A stretch of DNA of 55,512 bases from Leeuwenhoekiella aestuarii (GCF_004104055.1 NZ_QOVJ01000014.1:1-55512); one strand, 5' to 3'; positions 30,213-39,814 are shown, numbered from the stretch's first letter. Notes: generated from the sequence alone by a model not told the origin. Made by a program: numbers and translations.

Positions 30213-31061
30213 ATGAAACGTATTTTATTACCAACAGATTTTTCGGAAGATTCATTCAATGCAATTCAATATGCGCTACAGTTGATGCAGAGTGAGACTT
30301 GTACATTTGTACTCTTACATACCTACACCCCTCCCATGATAAGCACGCATACCATGCTTGATAGTTCAGCTGTGTGGAGCATTCAAAAAAGTGTTGAAGA
30401 CAACGCACGTAGAAATCTTGATGATTTATCTGAAAAACTGCAACTCGACTTTCCTAATACTAAACACAGCTTTAAAACTCGGGTTTCTTTTAACCTTCTA
30501 GTGCCTGAAATGGGTGAGGTTGTCCTTAAAGACCGTATTGATCTGGTAATTATGGCAACTCAGGGAGCCACAGGTGCTAAAGAAATCTTTTTGGGGACGA
30601 ATACGATGTATGCCATTAAACATTTGAAGATTCCGGTGCTGGCGGTACCTGCAAGATATAGCTATCAAATACCCAAACAGATACTTTTTGCTACGGATTA
30701 TAGTGCAAGCAAAGGCAATCTCTTTTTTAGTCTTTTACGTGATCTTGCCCAAACACATCGGTCACACATCCAAATATTAAACTCCTACTTCGGGGTGCCG
30801 CTCCGGGATTCACAAATTGCTTTTAAAGATTACCTAAACACATATTTTAAAGATATCATACATATTTTTCACGTAGTCGATGGGAAAGAAGTGCTTGATG
30901 CCATTGAACATTTTGAGTCAGAGAACACCATTGACCTATTGGTAATGGTTCACAACAAACATAATTTTTTCGAAAACCTATTGTTTAACCCCACGATCAA
31001 TAAGATCGTTTATCATACCAAAGTGCCTTTTTTAGTAATACCATCAATTAAACAGAACTAA
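30213..31061 (+). CDS. tandem universal stress protein (UspA family)
   Basis: Two UspA domains in 282 residues. Domain 1 (about 1-145) starts KRILLPTDFSEDSFNAIQYAL and has the ATP-binding signature GATGAKEIFLGTNT with VPVLAVP-like ending. Domain 2 (about 150-280) begins QILFATDYSASKGN but lacks the G-x2-G-x9-G(S/T) loop (HNKHNFFENLLFNPT), so it probably does not bind ATP. Such proteins are typical of starvation and low-oxygen responses. It has its own copy of the island motif upstream. Confidence 0.9.
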   Translation: MKRILLPTDFSEDSFNAIQYALQLMQSETCTFVLLHTYTPPMISTHTMLDSSAVWSIQKSVEDNARRNLDDLSEKLQLDFPNTKHSFKTRVSFNLLVPEMGEVVLKDRIDLVIMATQGATGAKEIFLGTNTMYAIKHLKIPVLAVPARYSYQIPKQILFATDYSASKGNLFFSLLRDLAQTHRSHIQILNSYFGVPLRDSQIAFKDYLNTYFKDIIHIFHVVDGKEVLDAIEHFESENTIDLLVMVHNKHNFFENLLFNPTINKIVYHTKVPFLVIPSIKQN

Positions 31062-31578
31062 CTTCAACCTTTGAGATATTGATTTAAAAATTGAGGTAGA
31101 AACTTAACCCCATTATTCTAAAAAGAAATGATTCTAATAGAAAATGGAATTATTATTACTTTAAATCACGTAACTCATAGTAGAAAGCTTCTGTTACAGA
31201 TTTAGATTTAAATATTCTATTGGCATTAAATACAACTTCCGGTGAATCTGAAAATTAGTTCAATAGATCAATAAATTTTAAAAAAAAACCAAAACTGAGG
31301 TTTATATTTTCTAGGAGCGGAATCTGTTAAAAGCAACTTCTTTTGCGGGATTGAATTCAAGAATTTTGAATGAACCCTTTGTCCTACTCTATAGTCTTTT
31401 ACGGCATATCCTGAAATGAGATGAATTCATCAATGATACCAATAATAGTATATAAAATACTAAGTGACTAAATGCATCCATCAGAACTTTGTCTACTTCT
31501 TTTAGAAACAACAATAAGTCACTTTAAGAAAGATTTCTATTTAAAATAGGTGTACCTTCTTTTCATAAAATAAAAGCT
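31062..31578. other. 517-base gap without a gene
   Basis: AT-rich DNA with only very short frames. I see no terminator and no acceptable copy of the island motif. It must contain the promoter of the GH130-like gene, but I could not identify it. Confidence 0.5.
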
Positions 31579-33039
31579 ATGAGAGTTTCGGTAGTTCGTA
31601 AACAAATTAATTTTTTACCAGACTCAAGCAGGGTTGTCGCCAGGTATTTTATGAACGGTGATCTGCGCACACAAAACCTGGTTACCCGCATCTTAAGAAT
31701 GAGTTCAGTACAGGTATCAGATGCATTAGAACAAACCCTCAGAGAATTTGCTACGCGGCATCGCAACATCACCCGTCTTTTTCATAAACACTGTGAAAAT
31801 ATTAGACCTATAATTGAAAGGATGGAAATCAATTTCAACCTGCTTTCTGGCGAACAACGCATGCTTATTGGTTCTTACTGCACAATGGAATATTCTCTGG
31901 AATCAGCAGCCTTTTTCAATCCTTCTATCGTTGAAGATTTTGATCAGTCGTACCTGCAAAAAGGAGAGAAACGGGTGATTATTTCGTTTCGAGCAACCGG
32001 GGAAGGTCATATCTCATCGCTGGTTTTTCGGCGGGCAATTCTGGATTTTGACAATAATCTGCACTTGACCCGTTTAGGCGATTATATCGATATGGCTGAA
32101 ATTTCGCATAAGAAGCTCTTTGACAAAAAGCATTTTGAAAAACGACTCAGCGAGATGCAGATTGAAAAGCAGTATTCAACCCGTATTATGGCAGGATTGC
32201 CCGATCGTTTTGAATATTTCGCACTTAAAAAGCAAGTGTCTGATTTGCTTGCTAACGAAAGCATCAACCCGGCAGCACGCATTGCCTATGAAGAAATGAT
32301 GTGGCTTTTAGAATCCTTTTACGATTTGATATTTCACCGCGATTCAGATCTCACCGAACGCGTGATTTTTCCCATTGCCGAATCAGAAAGTAACGGTATT
32401 GAAGACGCCCGTTTTGTACGCTTTTGCGACGGGGAAGAAAATACGGTTATTTATGCGACCTACACCGCGTACAACGGCCATACCATTTTACCAAAACTTA
32501 TCGCCACCGAAGATTTTTACACCTTTCGCATTATGCCCCTACGCGGCGAAGGTGCCAAAGGCAAAAACCTGGCACTCTTTCCGAAAAAAATTAAAGGCAA
32601 GTATGCGATGCTATCCCGGGTTGACGGAGTTAATAACTACCTGATGTATTCTGAAAGTCCCATTGTGTGGAACAAACCCATACTACTTCAGGAACCTAAA
32701 TACCCCTGGGAATTTACCCAGATTGGGAATTGCGGCTCCCCGTTATGGACTGAAAAAGGCTGGTTAATCCTCACCCACGGGGTTGGGCCTATGCGCCGCT
32801 ACTGCATTGGCGCTTCGCTCTTTGACCTTGATGATCCCGCTATAGAACTGGGCAGGCTTGAAGAACCACTATTGATGCCGCTTGAAGAAGAACGCAACGG
32901 CTATGTGCCCAATGTTGTGTACTCCTGCGGTTCAATCATTCACAACAACTGCCTGATTATGCCCTATGCCGTTTCAGATTATTCCTCGACTTACGCTGTG
33001 GTTAAAATGGAAGAATTGTTTGACGCCCTGCTCAACTAG
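31579..33039 (+). CDS. GH130-family glycoside phosphorylase or hydrolase
   Basis: Product of 486 residues with an N-terminal helical extension and the five-bladed propeller of GH130. Recognisable parts are YSLESAAFFNPSIV, FRATGEGHISSLVFRRA, GIEDARFVRF, NLALFPKKIKGKYAMLSRVD and GSPLWTEKGWLILTHGVGPMRRY. GH130 enzymes act on beta-mannosides, often by phosphorolysis. The conserved GIEDAR-like aspartate and the basic phosphate-site residues decide between phosphorylase and hydrolase and I cannot settle it by eye. It is convergent with the glycosyltransferase gene, overlapping it by 4 bases. Confidence 0.85.
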   Translation: MRVSVVRKQINFLPDSSRVVARYFMNGDLRTQNLVTRILRMSSVQVSDALEQTLREFATRHRNITRLFHKHCENIRPIIERMEINFNLLSGEQRMLIGSYCTMEYSLESAAFFNPSIVEDFDQSYLQKGEKRVIISFRATGEGHISSLVFRRAILDFDNNLHLTRLGDYIDMAEISHKKLFDKKHFEKRLSEMQIEKQYSTRIMAGLPDRFEYFALKKQVSDLLANESINPAARIAYEEMMWLLESFYDLIFHRDSDLTERVIFPIAESESNGIEDARFVRFCDGEENTVIYATYTAYNGHTILPKLIATEDFYTFRIMPLRGEGAKGKNLALFPKKIKGKYAMLSRVDGVNNYLMYSESPIVWNKPILLQEPKYPWEFTQIGNCGSPLWTEKGWLILTHGVGPMRRYCIGASLFDLDDPAIELGRLEEPLLMPLEEERNGYVPNVVYSCGSIIHNNCLIMPYAVSDYSSTYAVVKMEELFDALLN

Positions 33040-34046
33040 CTTTTGATAACTTTCACATACGCTGCTTCATAAGCGGTGATCATTTTGTGCATACTAAAAT
33101 TGGTCTCTGCGTGTGCACGTATTTTCTTTGGATTGAGATTATTGAGTTTTTTAATAGCAGCTACTGCTTCCGCTATCGTTTTAACCAAAAATCCCGATAC
33201 GCCTTCTACGATAAGCTCGGGCATACTGCCTCTTGAAAATGCGATGACCGGCGTTCCGCACATCATCGCCTCAAGTACGCTCAGGCCAAAAGGTTCTTCA
33301 AACGAAATAGGATGCAAGAGCGCTTTTGCCCCGCCCAAAACCACATCACGCTCTTTCTTGCACAGGTTGCCTAAATACTGAATCGTGTCGCCGTTAATTT
33401 GTGATTGAATTTGCGACTGGTAATATTGCTCATCCTGAATAAGTCCGGCAATTTTAAGCTGAAGCTTTGCATGGCGTGCAATTGCAATGGCTTTGTCCAG
33501 ACCTTTTTCCGGGTGAATGCGTCCAAAATATAGCAGATACTCTTCTTTTTTACTGCGGAGGGTAAACAAGGCGGGATCAACACCATGGTAAATCGTATTA
33601 AGGTAGTTGAGGCTATCATGCCGGTCTGCATTTGATATCGAAATATAGGCAGTTGTCTCATCGTACTTTTGATATACCGGAAGGATTTTAGGCGAAGAAA
33701 ACCCGTGAATAGTGGTAATCATCGGGGTTTTAATGAGTCGGGAATAGGTAAGCGGAAGAAAATCAAAGTGGTTGTGAATGATGTCAAATTCTCCCGCCCG
33801 CTCCATGAGATTGGTTATGTGCAAACACTCTGATACTTTAGGGTCTGCTTCGCGGTCTTCTTCATACGGTTGCGCGCAAACAGCTTCCAGCGTTCCTGCT
33901 GTAACCGAATTTCCGGTTGCAAAAAGGCTCACTTCATGGCCACGTGCAACTAAACCTTCAGTTATGGTTGAAGCAACCTGCTCCCAGGGACCGTAGGTTT
34001 CCGGTGGCGTGCGCCAGGCTATGGGAGCGAGAATAGCTATTTTCAT
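33036..34046 (-). CDS. GT4-family glycosyltransferase
   Basis: A 336-residue retaining glycosyltransferase with GT-B fold. N-terminal domain starts KIAILAPIAWRTPPETYGPWEQVASTITEGL; the nucleotide-sugar domain has LLYFGRIHPEKGLDKAI and the E-x7-E motif in SFEEPFGLSVLEAMMCGTPVIAFSRGSMPE. The start overlaps the stop of the fused transferase gene by 4 bases (ATGA), indicating translational coupling. It works on a cytosolic donor sugar; acceptor unknown. Together with the GH130-like enzyme it could build and break the same mannose-containing product. Confidence 0.9.
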   Translation of the reverse strand: MKIAILAPIAWRTPPETYGPWEQVASTITEGLVARGHEVSLFATGNSVTAGTLEAVCAQPYEEDREADPKVSECLHITNLMERAGEFDIIHNHFDFLPLTYSRLIKTPMITTIHGFSSPKILPVYQKYDETTAYISISNADRHDSLNYLNTIYHGVDPALFTLRSKKEEYLLYFGRIHPEKGLDKAIAIARHAKLQLKIAGLIQDEQYYQSQIQSQINGDTIQYLGNLCKKERDVVLGGAKALLHPISFEEPFGLSVLEAMMCGTPVIAFSRGSMPELIVEGVSGFLVKTIAEAVAAIKKLNNLNPKKIRAHAETNFSMHKMITAYEAAYVKVIKS

Positions 34047-36319
34047 ACCGATTGTAAATCCTTAATTTTTTCGCTAACAGCACTAGCATCAGCTTTGTAA
34101 AATTCTTCATACGCCTGTAATACGGTCAAATGCGAAATGAGATAAGCCAGCGAACTTTCAGCGCCTTGATTTCGGTTGATTCCATAATTTTCAAACCCAT
34201 CACAACAGCCTTTGGTTTCAAAATCATACAAACTCATACGCAGATCGTTTTCACCCAAAAACCACATAAACGAGTCAAAAAGCTTGGTTAGGTATTTTTT
34301 ATCACCGGTTAGTAAAAACGCCTGATGAAACATTAACACCATCGCCATCGCATCTATGGGCTGCTGTGCAAAAAAGGAGCGTTCGCCATCTTTTGCATAC
34401 CATTTATCATTACCAATTACAGAGAGAATACCGTCTTTAAGGGTATGCTCTTCCAGAAATTCCATTGTGGTCATCGCCACGTCAACGATTTGTTTGTCAG
34501 GTAGTATCTGGGCTGCGTGCAAGAGCGCCAACGGTAGCATGCCGTTGTCGTAAGCCAGTAAATGTTCAAACCATTTCCAGTCTTCAGAATGACTCACAGC
34601 GTATTGATGTAGCAGTTTTTGAGTAAGACTTTTTAAAGTATCTAGTACCGGTTCGTCTGAAGGGTTGGTTTTTAAATAATAACAAATCCCAATCACCGTA
34701 TTGGCAATGCTGCGTATTGATTGTAGTTTTTCAAAGTTGGGCATCGCATCAAAAAACACCAGTTTACCGGTCTGGTAATAGGCATCGTTAGGCGCATTGC
34801 CTATCAAATAGCCCAGTGCCCAGATGGTTCTGCCAAAAGAATCTTCAGAACCCACCTCATCCAAAAAGTTTCGGTTAAAGCTTAGAAAATTTCTAAAGCT
34901 GCCATCTGTATTCTGCATATAGTGAATATAGCTCAGGTAAATAGGCATAAACTCAAGCGCCTTTTCATCTTTCTTCTGCTTGTATGTCATCAAAACCATT
35001 AGCAACGCGCGGGCGTTATCGTCAAGACAGTAACCTTCCTTTAGATTAGGAATCCCAAATTTTGCATGCTGAATGATCCCGGTATCATCGGTAAGACGTT
35101 TGATGTGGGTCAACGAAAAGGGCGGCAGTAAAAGCAGATCGATTACCGTTTCCTTTTTCTCTAAAACCTGCTTGGGAAACGAAAGCAGGCTGTTACACAG
35201 ATGCAGGTACTTTTTACCAATTTTTGGCCAGGTTACATTTTTTCCGTATTCGTAGGCATTCTCCTGAATTTGTTTTAGGGTTTCCGGTTGATCGAATAAC
35301 TCATTGAGCAGCGCAGCCAATTGCTCGCTGTTATTAAAATCAAACAATCTGCCCCGATCTTCGGTAAGCAATTCTGCTGCATGCCAATACGGCGTAGAAA
35401 CTACGGCGCAGCCGGCTCCCATAGCATAAGAAAGCGTCCCGCTTGTAATCTGGGCTTCGTTAAGATAAGGTGTGATGTAAATATCGCACGCGCTCAAATA
35501 TTTAAACAACTCGACCTCTCCTATAAATTCATTGAGCATGAGCACGTGCGACTGTAAATTAAGGTTTTTGATAAGCAATTGTAAAAACGTACGGTACTCC
35601 TCCCCTTCATGCCGCAGCACATTGGGATGAGTTTTACCCAATACAATATAGAGCACCTCGGGATGGGTTTTTATAACCTCAGGCAGTGCGTTAATAACAG
35701 TCTCAATCCCTTTATTACGACCGATAAAACCAAACGTAAGAATCACTTTTTTCTTAGTGAGTTTAAATTCGGTCTTTGCAGGCAACCGGTCAAAGTGAAT
35801 GTTGGGTACACCATGCTCAATAAGTAAAATCTTCTCCTGCTTAACATCGTAGATTTCGGTTAGAAATGAAATCGCTTTATGACTCATCACGACGACCTTA
35901 TCTGCCATTTTGCAAATCTCTTTGAGAATGGCTTTCTCGCTGTAAGAAGGTGCATCTAGAATTGTATGTAACGTCACAATACACGGGATCTCCAGCCGGT
36001 GCAAAAGCGGAAGAATATAAACGCCGCTTAGCCCTCCAAAAATACCAAACTCATGTTCCAGAATGCAAATATCTGCACCGCTCAGGTTGATGTAGTTTGC
36101 TGCTTCCAGATAATCGGTTTGCTGTTCCTGTTGAATTTGCAGTTTTACTTCTTTGGGGTAATTGTAATTTTGATTACCATCGTTCAATGCCACTACCAGT
36201 AGTTCATTTTCGGCAATACCCTGATCATCAAAACCTAACATAGACTGGGTTAGGTTTTGAGTGAATGTCCCTATGCCGCATTCGCGCGGCGGATAGGTTC
36301 CTATATACGCTAGCTTCAT
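34043..36319 (-). CDS. bifunctional protein: GT4 glycosyltransferase fused to alpha/alpha-toroid domain
   Basis: Two parts in about 758 residues. Residues 1-390 are a GT4 enzyme (KLAYIGTYPPRECGIGTFTQNL, ILTFGFIGRNKGIETVI, ITPYLNEAQITSGTLSYAMGAGCAVVSTPYWHAAELL). Residues about 400-755 are a helical repeat domain like glycoside hydrolase toroids (KRLTDDTGIIQHAKFGIP, GYCLDDNARALLMVL, SFGRTIWALGYLIG, NRNQGAESSLAYL). Synthesis and trimming or length control of a glycan on one chain is a reasonable guess. ATG at 36319 gives the natural start; an in-frame TTG at 36328 exists. Coupled by overlap to the next transferase. Confidence 0.88.
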   Translation of the reverse strand: MKLAYIGTYPPRECGIGTFTQNLTQSMLGFDDQGIAENELLVVALNDGNQNYNYPKEVKLQIQQEQQTDYLEAANYINLSGADICILEHEFGIFGGLSGVYILPLLHRLEIPCIVTLHTILDAPSYSEKAILKEICKMADKVVVMSHKAISFLTEIYDVKQEKILLIEHGVPNIHFDRLPAKTEFKLTKKKVILTFGFIGRNKGIETVINALPEVIKTHPEVLYIVLGKTHPNVLRHEGEEYRTFLQLLIKNLNLQSHVLMLNEFIGEVELFKYLSACDIYITPYLNEAQITSGTLSYAMGAGCAVVSTPYWHAAELLTEDRGRLFDFNNSEQLAALLNELFDQPETLKQIQENAYEYGKNVTWPKIGKKYLHLCNSLLSFPKQVLEKKETVIDLLLLPPFSLTHIKRLTDDTGIIQHAKFGIPNLKEGYCLDDNARALLMVLMTYKQKKDEKALEFMPIYLSYIHYMQNTDGSFRNFLSFNRNFLDEVGSEDSFGRTIWALGYLIGNAPNDAYYQTGKLVFFDAMPNFEKLQSIRSIANTVIGICYYLKTNPSDEPVLDTLKSLTQKLLHQYAVSHSEDWKWFEHLLAYDNGMLPLALLHAAQILPDKQIVDVAMTTMEFLEEHTLKDGILSVIGNDKWYAKDGERSFFAQQPIDAMAMVLMFHQAFLLTGDKKYLTKLFDSFMWFLGENDLRMSLYDFETKGCCDGFENYGINRNQGAESSLAYLISHLTVLQAYEEFYKADASAVSEKIKDLQSV

Positions 36320-36328
36320 ACCGTGCAA

Positions 36329-36460
36329 TTACGAATCGGTACCCCGGCTTCTTTTACGTTCGGTGCGTTTTGCTGCTTTAGCGGCTCTCTTTTCTTTGAG
36401 GTTTAAAAGGGGTTTGGTTTTATCGGTTTTTGGGGTCGTATCTTTATTTCCTTTTGCCAT
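36329..36460 (-). CDS. 43-residue basic protein
   Basis: A short frame MAKGNKDTTPKTDKTKPLLN followed by LKEKRAAKAAKRTERKRSRG, rich in Lys and Arg, 9 bases before the fused transferase start and 64 bases after a copy of the island motif. This position, right behind the predicted promoter, argues for a real gene. No family is recognised; nucleic-acid binding or ribosome association is possible. Confidence 0.55.
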   Translation of the reverse strand: MAKGNKDTTPKTDKTKPLLNLKEKRAAKAAKRTERKRSRGTDS

Positions 36461-36524
36461 GATATTTTATTTTTTGTAGTTAATAAATTCAAAATCAATA
36501 TAGCTGAAGGAACTTCGCTCTGCA

Positions 36525-36558
36525 TTGTACAATTATCTGTAATTGTTACATAAATCAC
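36525..36558 (-). promoter_or_regulatory. island promoter motif, copy 4 (upstream of small protein/transferase unit)
   Basis: Read on the - strand: left block GTGATTTATGTAA, right block TTGTACAA. It is the 34-base form. It ends 64 bases before the start of the 43-residue gene. Confidence 0.65.
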
Positions 36559-36583
36559 ATTTCTTCTTAACTATTAAAACCTT

Positions 36584-37750
36584 TTAATCTTTTACATCAA
36601 AAAAAAGTGTATCGCGTTTCTCTACACAAGCGGCCGCATATAAATAATTTGAAGCACTCCAGGTTTGCCAATCCTGTCCCATTGGCTCGCCATTCTGGGC
36701 TTTATACCACTCATTAAATCCAAAATCAAGCTCAGTGTTTTTAGACTTTTTAATTAAATGCGTGAGTTGGATCAACTGATATTCAGCCAAATCATATCTC
36801 TTAATAGACACCAGTGCTGCAATATAAAAGCCACAAATAAAAGGCCAGATCCCTCCATTGTGATAATCCCCAGGCATATTAAAAGCTTCGTATCTATCTA
36901 ACCAATCTTTATCACCAGGATTTATATACGGAAAGAAGTTGGGAGGAAGTTCAACACCTAACTCTTTTTTGGCACGCATCAAATGGCACTGTTCCTCTAT
37001 CCATTTTATAATGTCATTTGCTTTTGATTCTGAGGCCAAACCTGATAGTATTGCCAGACTATTTCCCAAAAGATCAAAACGCTCGCTGCTGTAAATCTTA
37101 TACGTCCATAAAGCGAAATAAGGTTTATCCTTAATACTAAAACCTTCATATTTATGCGTATGTGAAAAATCTGAACTATAGGTGTATTGATTAAATGAAA
37201 GTTTGAAAAATTCCTTCCTTTCATTCACTGCCAAAATTTTATATCCTGTATAAACTAAGGTGTTTACATAAAGACCAAACCCCAGAACCCATTGCTCATC
37301 CCTCCAGTCACTGGTAGGTTGTTGCGCAACAAGATAATTACTTTTAGGGCATTGATTTTCAGTCCACAAAAGTGCTTTAGAAACGGCCTCTTCCAGAAAT
37401 AAAGGATCATTAATTATCGTTCTTAGAATTCCTACAGCTATTAAGAAAAGTGGAGTGGTGTCACTCGATCCAAGGTTGTTTTTATCAGTTACTATAGAGG
37501 GTATTTGTCCATTCTTAGATTGATTCAAAGTCAAAATCAACAGAACACTCTTGAGACTTAAAATAAGATCTTGATTTTGTGTGGTGGCAATTCCCAATGC
37601 TGAAATCAAAAGATCCCGCGTATACGGTTCAGGATACCCCCATCCCGCAGTGCGCGGGAGATCATTAATAGGTCCTTTAGCATTATGCACTAAAACGTCA
37701 AGGGCGGCTCTTTTAGCTTTATCAATTAATTTTTGATTTTCTAAGGTCAT
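36584..37750 (-). CDS. GH100-like (neutral invertase/amyloglucosidase-like) hydrolase
   Basis: An alpha/alpha-toroid glycosidase of 388 residues. Blocks recalling plant neutral invertases and glycogen-debranching type enzymes are WGYPEPYTRDLLISALGI, QPTSDWRDEQWVLGFGLYVNTL, MPGDYHNGGIWPFICGFYIAAL and FNEWYKAQNGEPMGQDWQTWSASNYLYA. Candidate acid residues are Asp in YTRDL and Glu in FNEWY. Substrate is not certain: sucrose or another alpha-glucoside. It follows the GT4 gene by 4 bases in the PIG-L unit. Confidence 0.78.
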   Translation of the reverse strand: MTLENQKLIDKAKRAALDVLVHNAKGPINDLPRTAGWGYPEPYTRDLLISALGIATTQNQDLILSLKSVLLILTLNQSKNGQIPSIVTDKNNLGSSDTTPLFLIAVGILRTIINDPLFLEEAVSKALLWTENQCPKSNYLVAQQPTSDWRDEQWVLGFGLYVNTLVYTGYKILAVNERKEFFKLSFNQYTYSSDFSHTHKYEGFSIKDKPYFALWTYKIYSSERFDLLGNSLAILSGLASESKANDIIKWIEEQCHLMRAKKELGVELPPNFFPYINPGDKDWLDRYEAFNMPGDYHNGGIWPFICGFYIAALVSIKRYDLAEYQLIQLTHLIKKSKNTELDFGFNEWYKAQNGEPMGQDWQTWSASNYLYAAACVEKRDTLFFDVKD

Positions 37751-37754
37751 GGTT

Positions 37755-38897
37755 TTAGCTTATACCCAATTTGTCCTGAATAATATCTATAAATTTTTGA
37801 GCAACTATTTTATAATCAAAATTAGCCACCACGTGCTTTCTGGCCTCGTTTCCCAATGATGTTCGCAGGTTTTCATCCTTCATAAGCCTTAGCATATAGT
37901 TAGCAATGTCCTGCACATTTGCACGGTAATCTACGGTTCTGGGAATATCAAATTCAATTTTATGTGAATTTTCAAAACCTGATTCTTTTCCAAGAGTTAC
38001 TTCCTTAACAACTATACGTTGTGCCACACTTGCCAATAATGCGGTTTTCTCATGAATAAGCGTATCGAGCATTCCCATTGCCTTAAGACTTATCACAGGT
38101 TTACCACAAGCTCCGGCTTCAACCTGAGGCATCCCAAAACCTTCTAATCGGGAAGGAGCTGCATAAATATCACAAGCTCCGATCAGATAAGGCATAAAAT
38201 TTCTAGAAATTGTATTGGTGGCGTAGGTTACATTTTTTTCAATACCCAGTTTTGTAGCCATTTCCAGGTCTAAAAGATTTTGAGCTTTGGTACGCGGCTG
38301 TGGCCATACTTTACAAACGTATTTCCAATCTGGTGCTTGGGCATCTATAATTGCCAGAGCTTGCATCACTTCCTGGGCACCTTTTGAGGCTGCGTCCCCA
38401 CCTACTGTCAAGACCATTAACTGATCTGGGGAAATACCTAAAGCTTCCCTCACTGCACTTATTTTAGGATCTGTCTTTTCAAAAGGAATAAAGTAACTGG
38501 TATCGCAACCTACCGGCAATACCACAATATTGTCAGGTTTTATTCCATCACGGACGTACATCTCCTTAACCCAGTTAGAAGTTACCAAGATAAGTGGTAA
38601 GGCATTAAGTACTTCCTGATAGTTAGCAATGTACCCGTCTGCAACCAACCACGGCACCGGAAGTACCCCATACCTTTGAGGATGGAGCACAAGATCTGGT
38701 GTATGTCCCCAATAGCCCACTCCTACTACGACATCTGGCTCAAACCAGCGGTAATACCATTCTTTTTCCTGTGCTGATTCAAAATGAACCGCATGTGCAT
38801 CTACACCCAATTCTAACAGTCCGCGGTATAACAAATCTCCCTGCGTTGCCAGACCTCCCGGTGAAGGTGGATAATCGTAAAGAACTAAAACTTTCAT
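37755..38897 (-). CDS. GT4-family glycosyltransferase, second
   Basis: A 380-residue GT-B enzyme: KVLVLYDYPPSPGGLATQGDLLYRGLLELG, VVGVGYWGH, VLTVGGDAASKGAQEVMQAL and YAAPSRLEGFGMPQVEAGACGKPVISLKAMGM with the E-x7-E pattern. Its start overlaps the end of the PIG-L gene by 4 bases. PIG-L plus GT4 is reminiscent of pathways that add and then deacetylate an N-acetylhexosamine, for example in low-molecular-weight thiols. The other thiol genes are not here, so a glycan or glycolipid is as likely. Confidence 0.88.
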   Translation of the reverse strand: MKVLVLYDYPPSPGGLATQGDLLYRGLLELGVDAHAVHFESAQEKEWYYRWFEPDVVVGVGYWGHTPDLVLHPQRYGVLPVPWLVADGYIANYQEVLNALPLILVTSNWVKEMYVRDGIKPDNIVVLPVGCDTSYFIPFEKTDPKISAVREALGISPDQLMVLTVGGDAASKGAQEVMQALAIIDAQAPDWKYVCKVWPQPRTKAQNLLDLEMATKLGIEKNVTYATNTISRNFMPYLIGACDIYAAPSRLEGFGMPQVEAGACGKPVISLKAMGMLDTLIHEKTALLASVAQRIVVKEVTLGKESGFENSHKIEFDIPRTVDYRANVQDIANYMLRLMKDENLRTSLGNEARKHVVANFDYKIVAQKFIDIIQDKLGIS

Positions 38898-39559
38898 AAT
38901 TTATTTTTAAGGGAACGCTTTGCATCTTGCAGCCATTTCAAGGCTTGTTGAGTTTTTGTAAATTTCCAGAAAGCTTCTGCTTTAGGATTGCATTGGGATT
39001 CAAAACTGTCGGGTAAAAAACCATAAACTTCATTTATGATTTTCGATTTCATTTTAAAAATAGATTCCGAAAGTATATTTTGAATGGGGGCTTCCTTTCT
39101 ATTCTTAGGGAAATAGGCTTTATTACTGTCTTCATAAGCGAAAGTCCACAATTCTCTGGTAGCAATTTTATTACCATGCCAAAGTTTTATAACTGCAGCA
39201 CCTATCTCTTCATGACGCAGGTGTCTGGTATATTCACCTGAGGGATCATGGGTTATGATTAGGTCAAAATATTTATGGGGTATCAGATTTAAAACAAATT
39301 TTTCAACATCTTTAGGTCTAAGAGGGACCTGCTCTGGACCATCATCTAGATCACCCATGATCCCATCAGCCTTTAACTGTTTTAATGCACTTCTAAATTT
39401 AGGCGCTCGATCTAAATCATTCTTTCTTGAAAGACAAGCTATAAACCGGTTCGCTTCAGGAAAATTTAAAACAGTACCGCCACACCATAGCGTCTCATCA
39501 TCAGGATGGGCTACGATCACAAGTATTTCCTTTTTATTTTCATTTACTGCTCCATCCAT
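38894..39559 (-). CDS. PIG-L/LmbE-family N-acetylglucosaminyl deacetylase
   Basis: Zinc hydrolase of 221 residues. AHPDDETLWCGGT gives two metal ligands and the general base; ITHDPSGEYTRHLRHEEIG supplies the third ligand region. Family members remove acetyl from N-acetylglucosamine in small molecules or lipids. First gene of a three-gene unit with GT4 and GH100-like genes, preceded by a copy of the island motif. Confidence 0.88.
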   Translation of the reverse strand: MDGAVNENKKEILVIVAHPDDETLWCGGTVLNFPEANRFIACLSRKNDLDRAPKFRSALKQLKADGIMGDLDDGPEQVPLRPKDVEKFVLNLIPHKYFDLIITHDPSGEYTRHLRHEEIGAAVIKLWHGNKIATRELWTFAYEDSNKAYFPKNRKEAPIQNILSESIFKMKSKIINEVYGFLPDSFESQCNPKAEAFWKFTKTQQALKWLQDAKRSLKNKL

Positions 39560-39678
39560 AATCGATTTGAGGTTCTGGTATGTGGCTTAATTGCGTTACG
39601 CTTTCAAAAATTGATAGGCTTGACATCTAACTTCAGCGCAAGAACTACATAAAAATAATCATATAGGTACCCGATTTC

Positions 39679-39714
39679 TTATACAGTTCTTATCAGATCA
39701 TATATAAATCACAC
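39679..39714 (-). promoter_or_regulatory. island promoter motif, copy 5 (upstream of PIG-L unit)
   Basis: Read on the - strand: left block GTGTGATTTATATAT, right block CTGTATAA, with GTATAA starting exactly 30 bases from the motif start. It ends 119 bases before the PIG-L start. Confidence 0.6.
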
Positions 39715-39814
39715 ATTTTAAAACCATTAAGAAGTAGTCAATAAGGAAACTTTATTCGTAACCATTAACAGCATTTACAATCGTAACTTAATTCTAGATT
39801 TAATACTAAAATAG

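Noticed and set aside
31340-31385. GCGGGATTGAATTCAA upstream of the GH130-like gene as a further motif copy.
   Set aside because: The right block at the expected spacing does not match at all.
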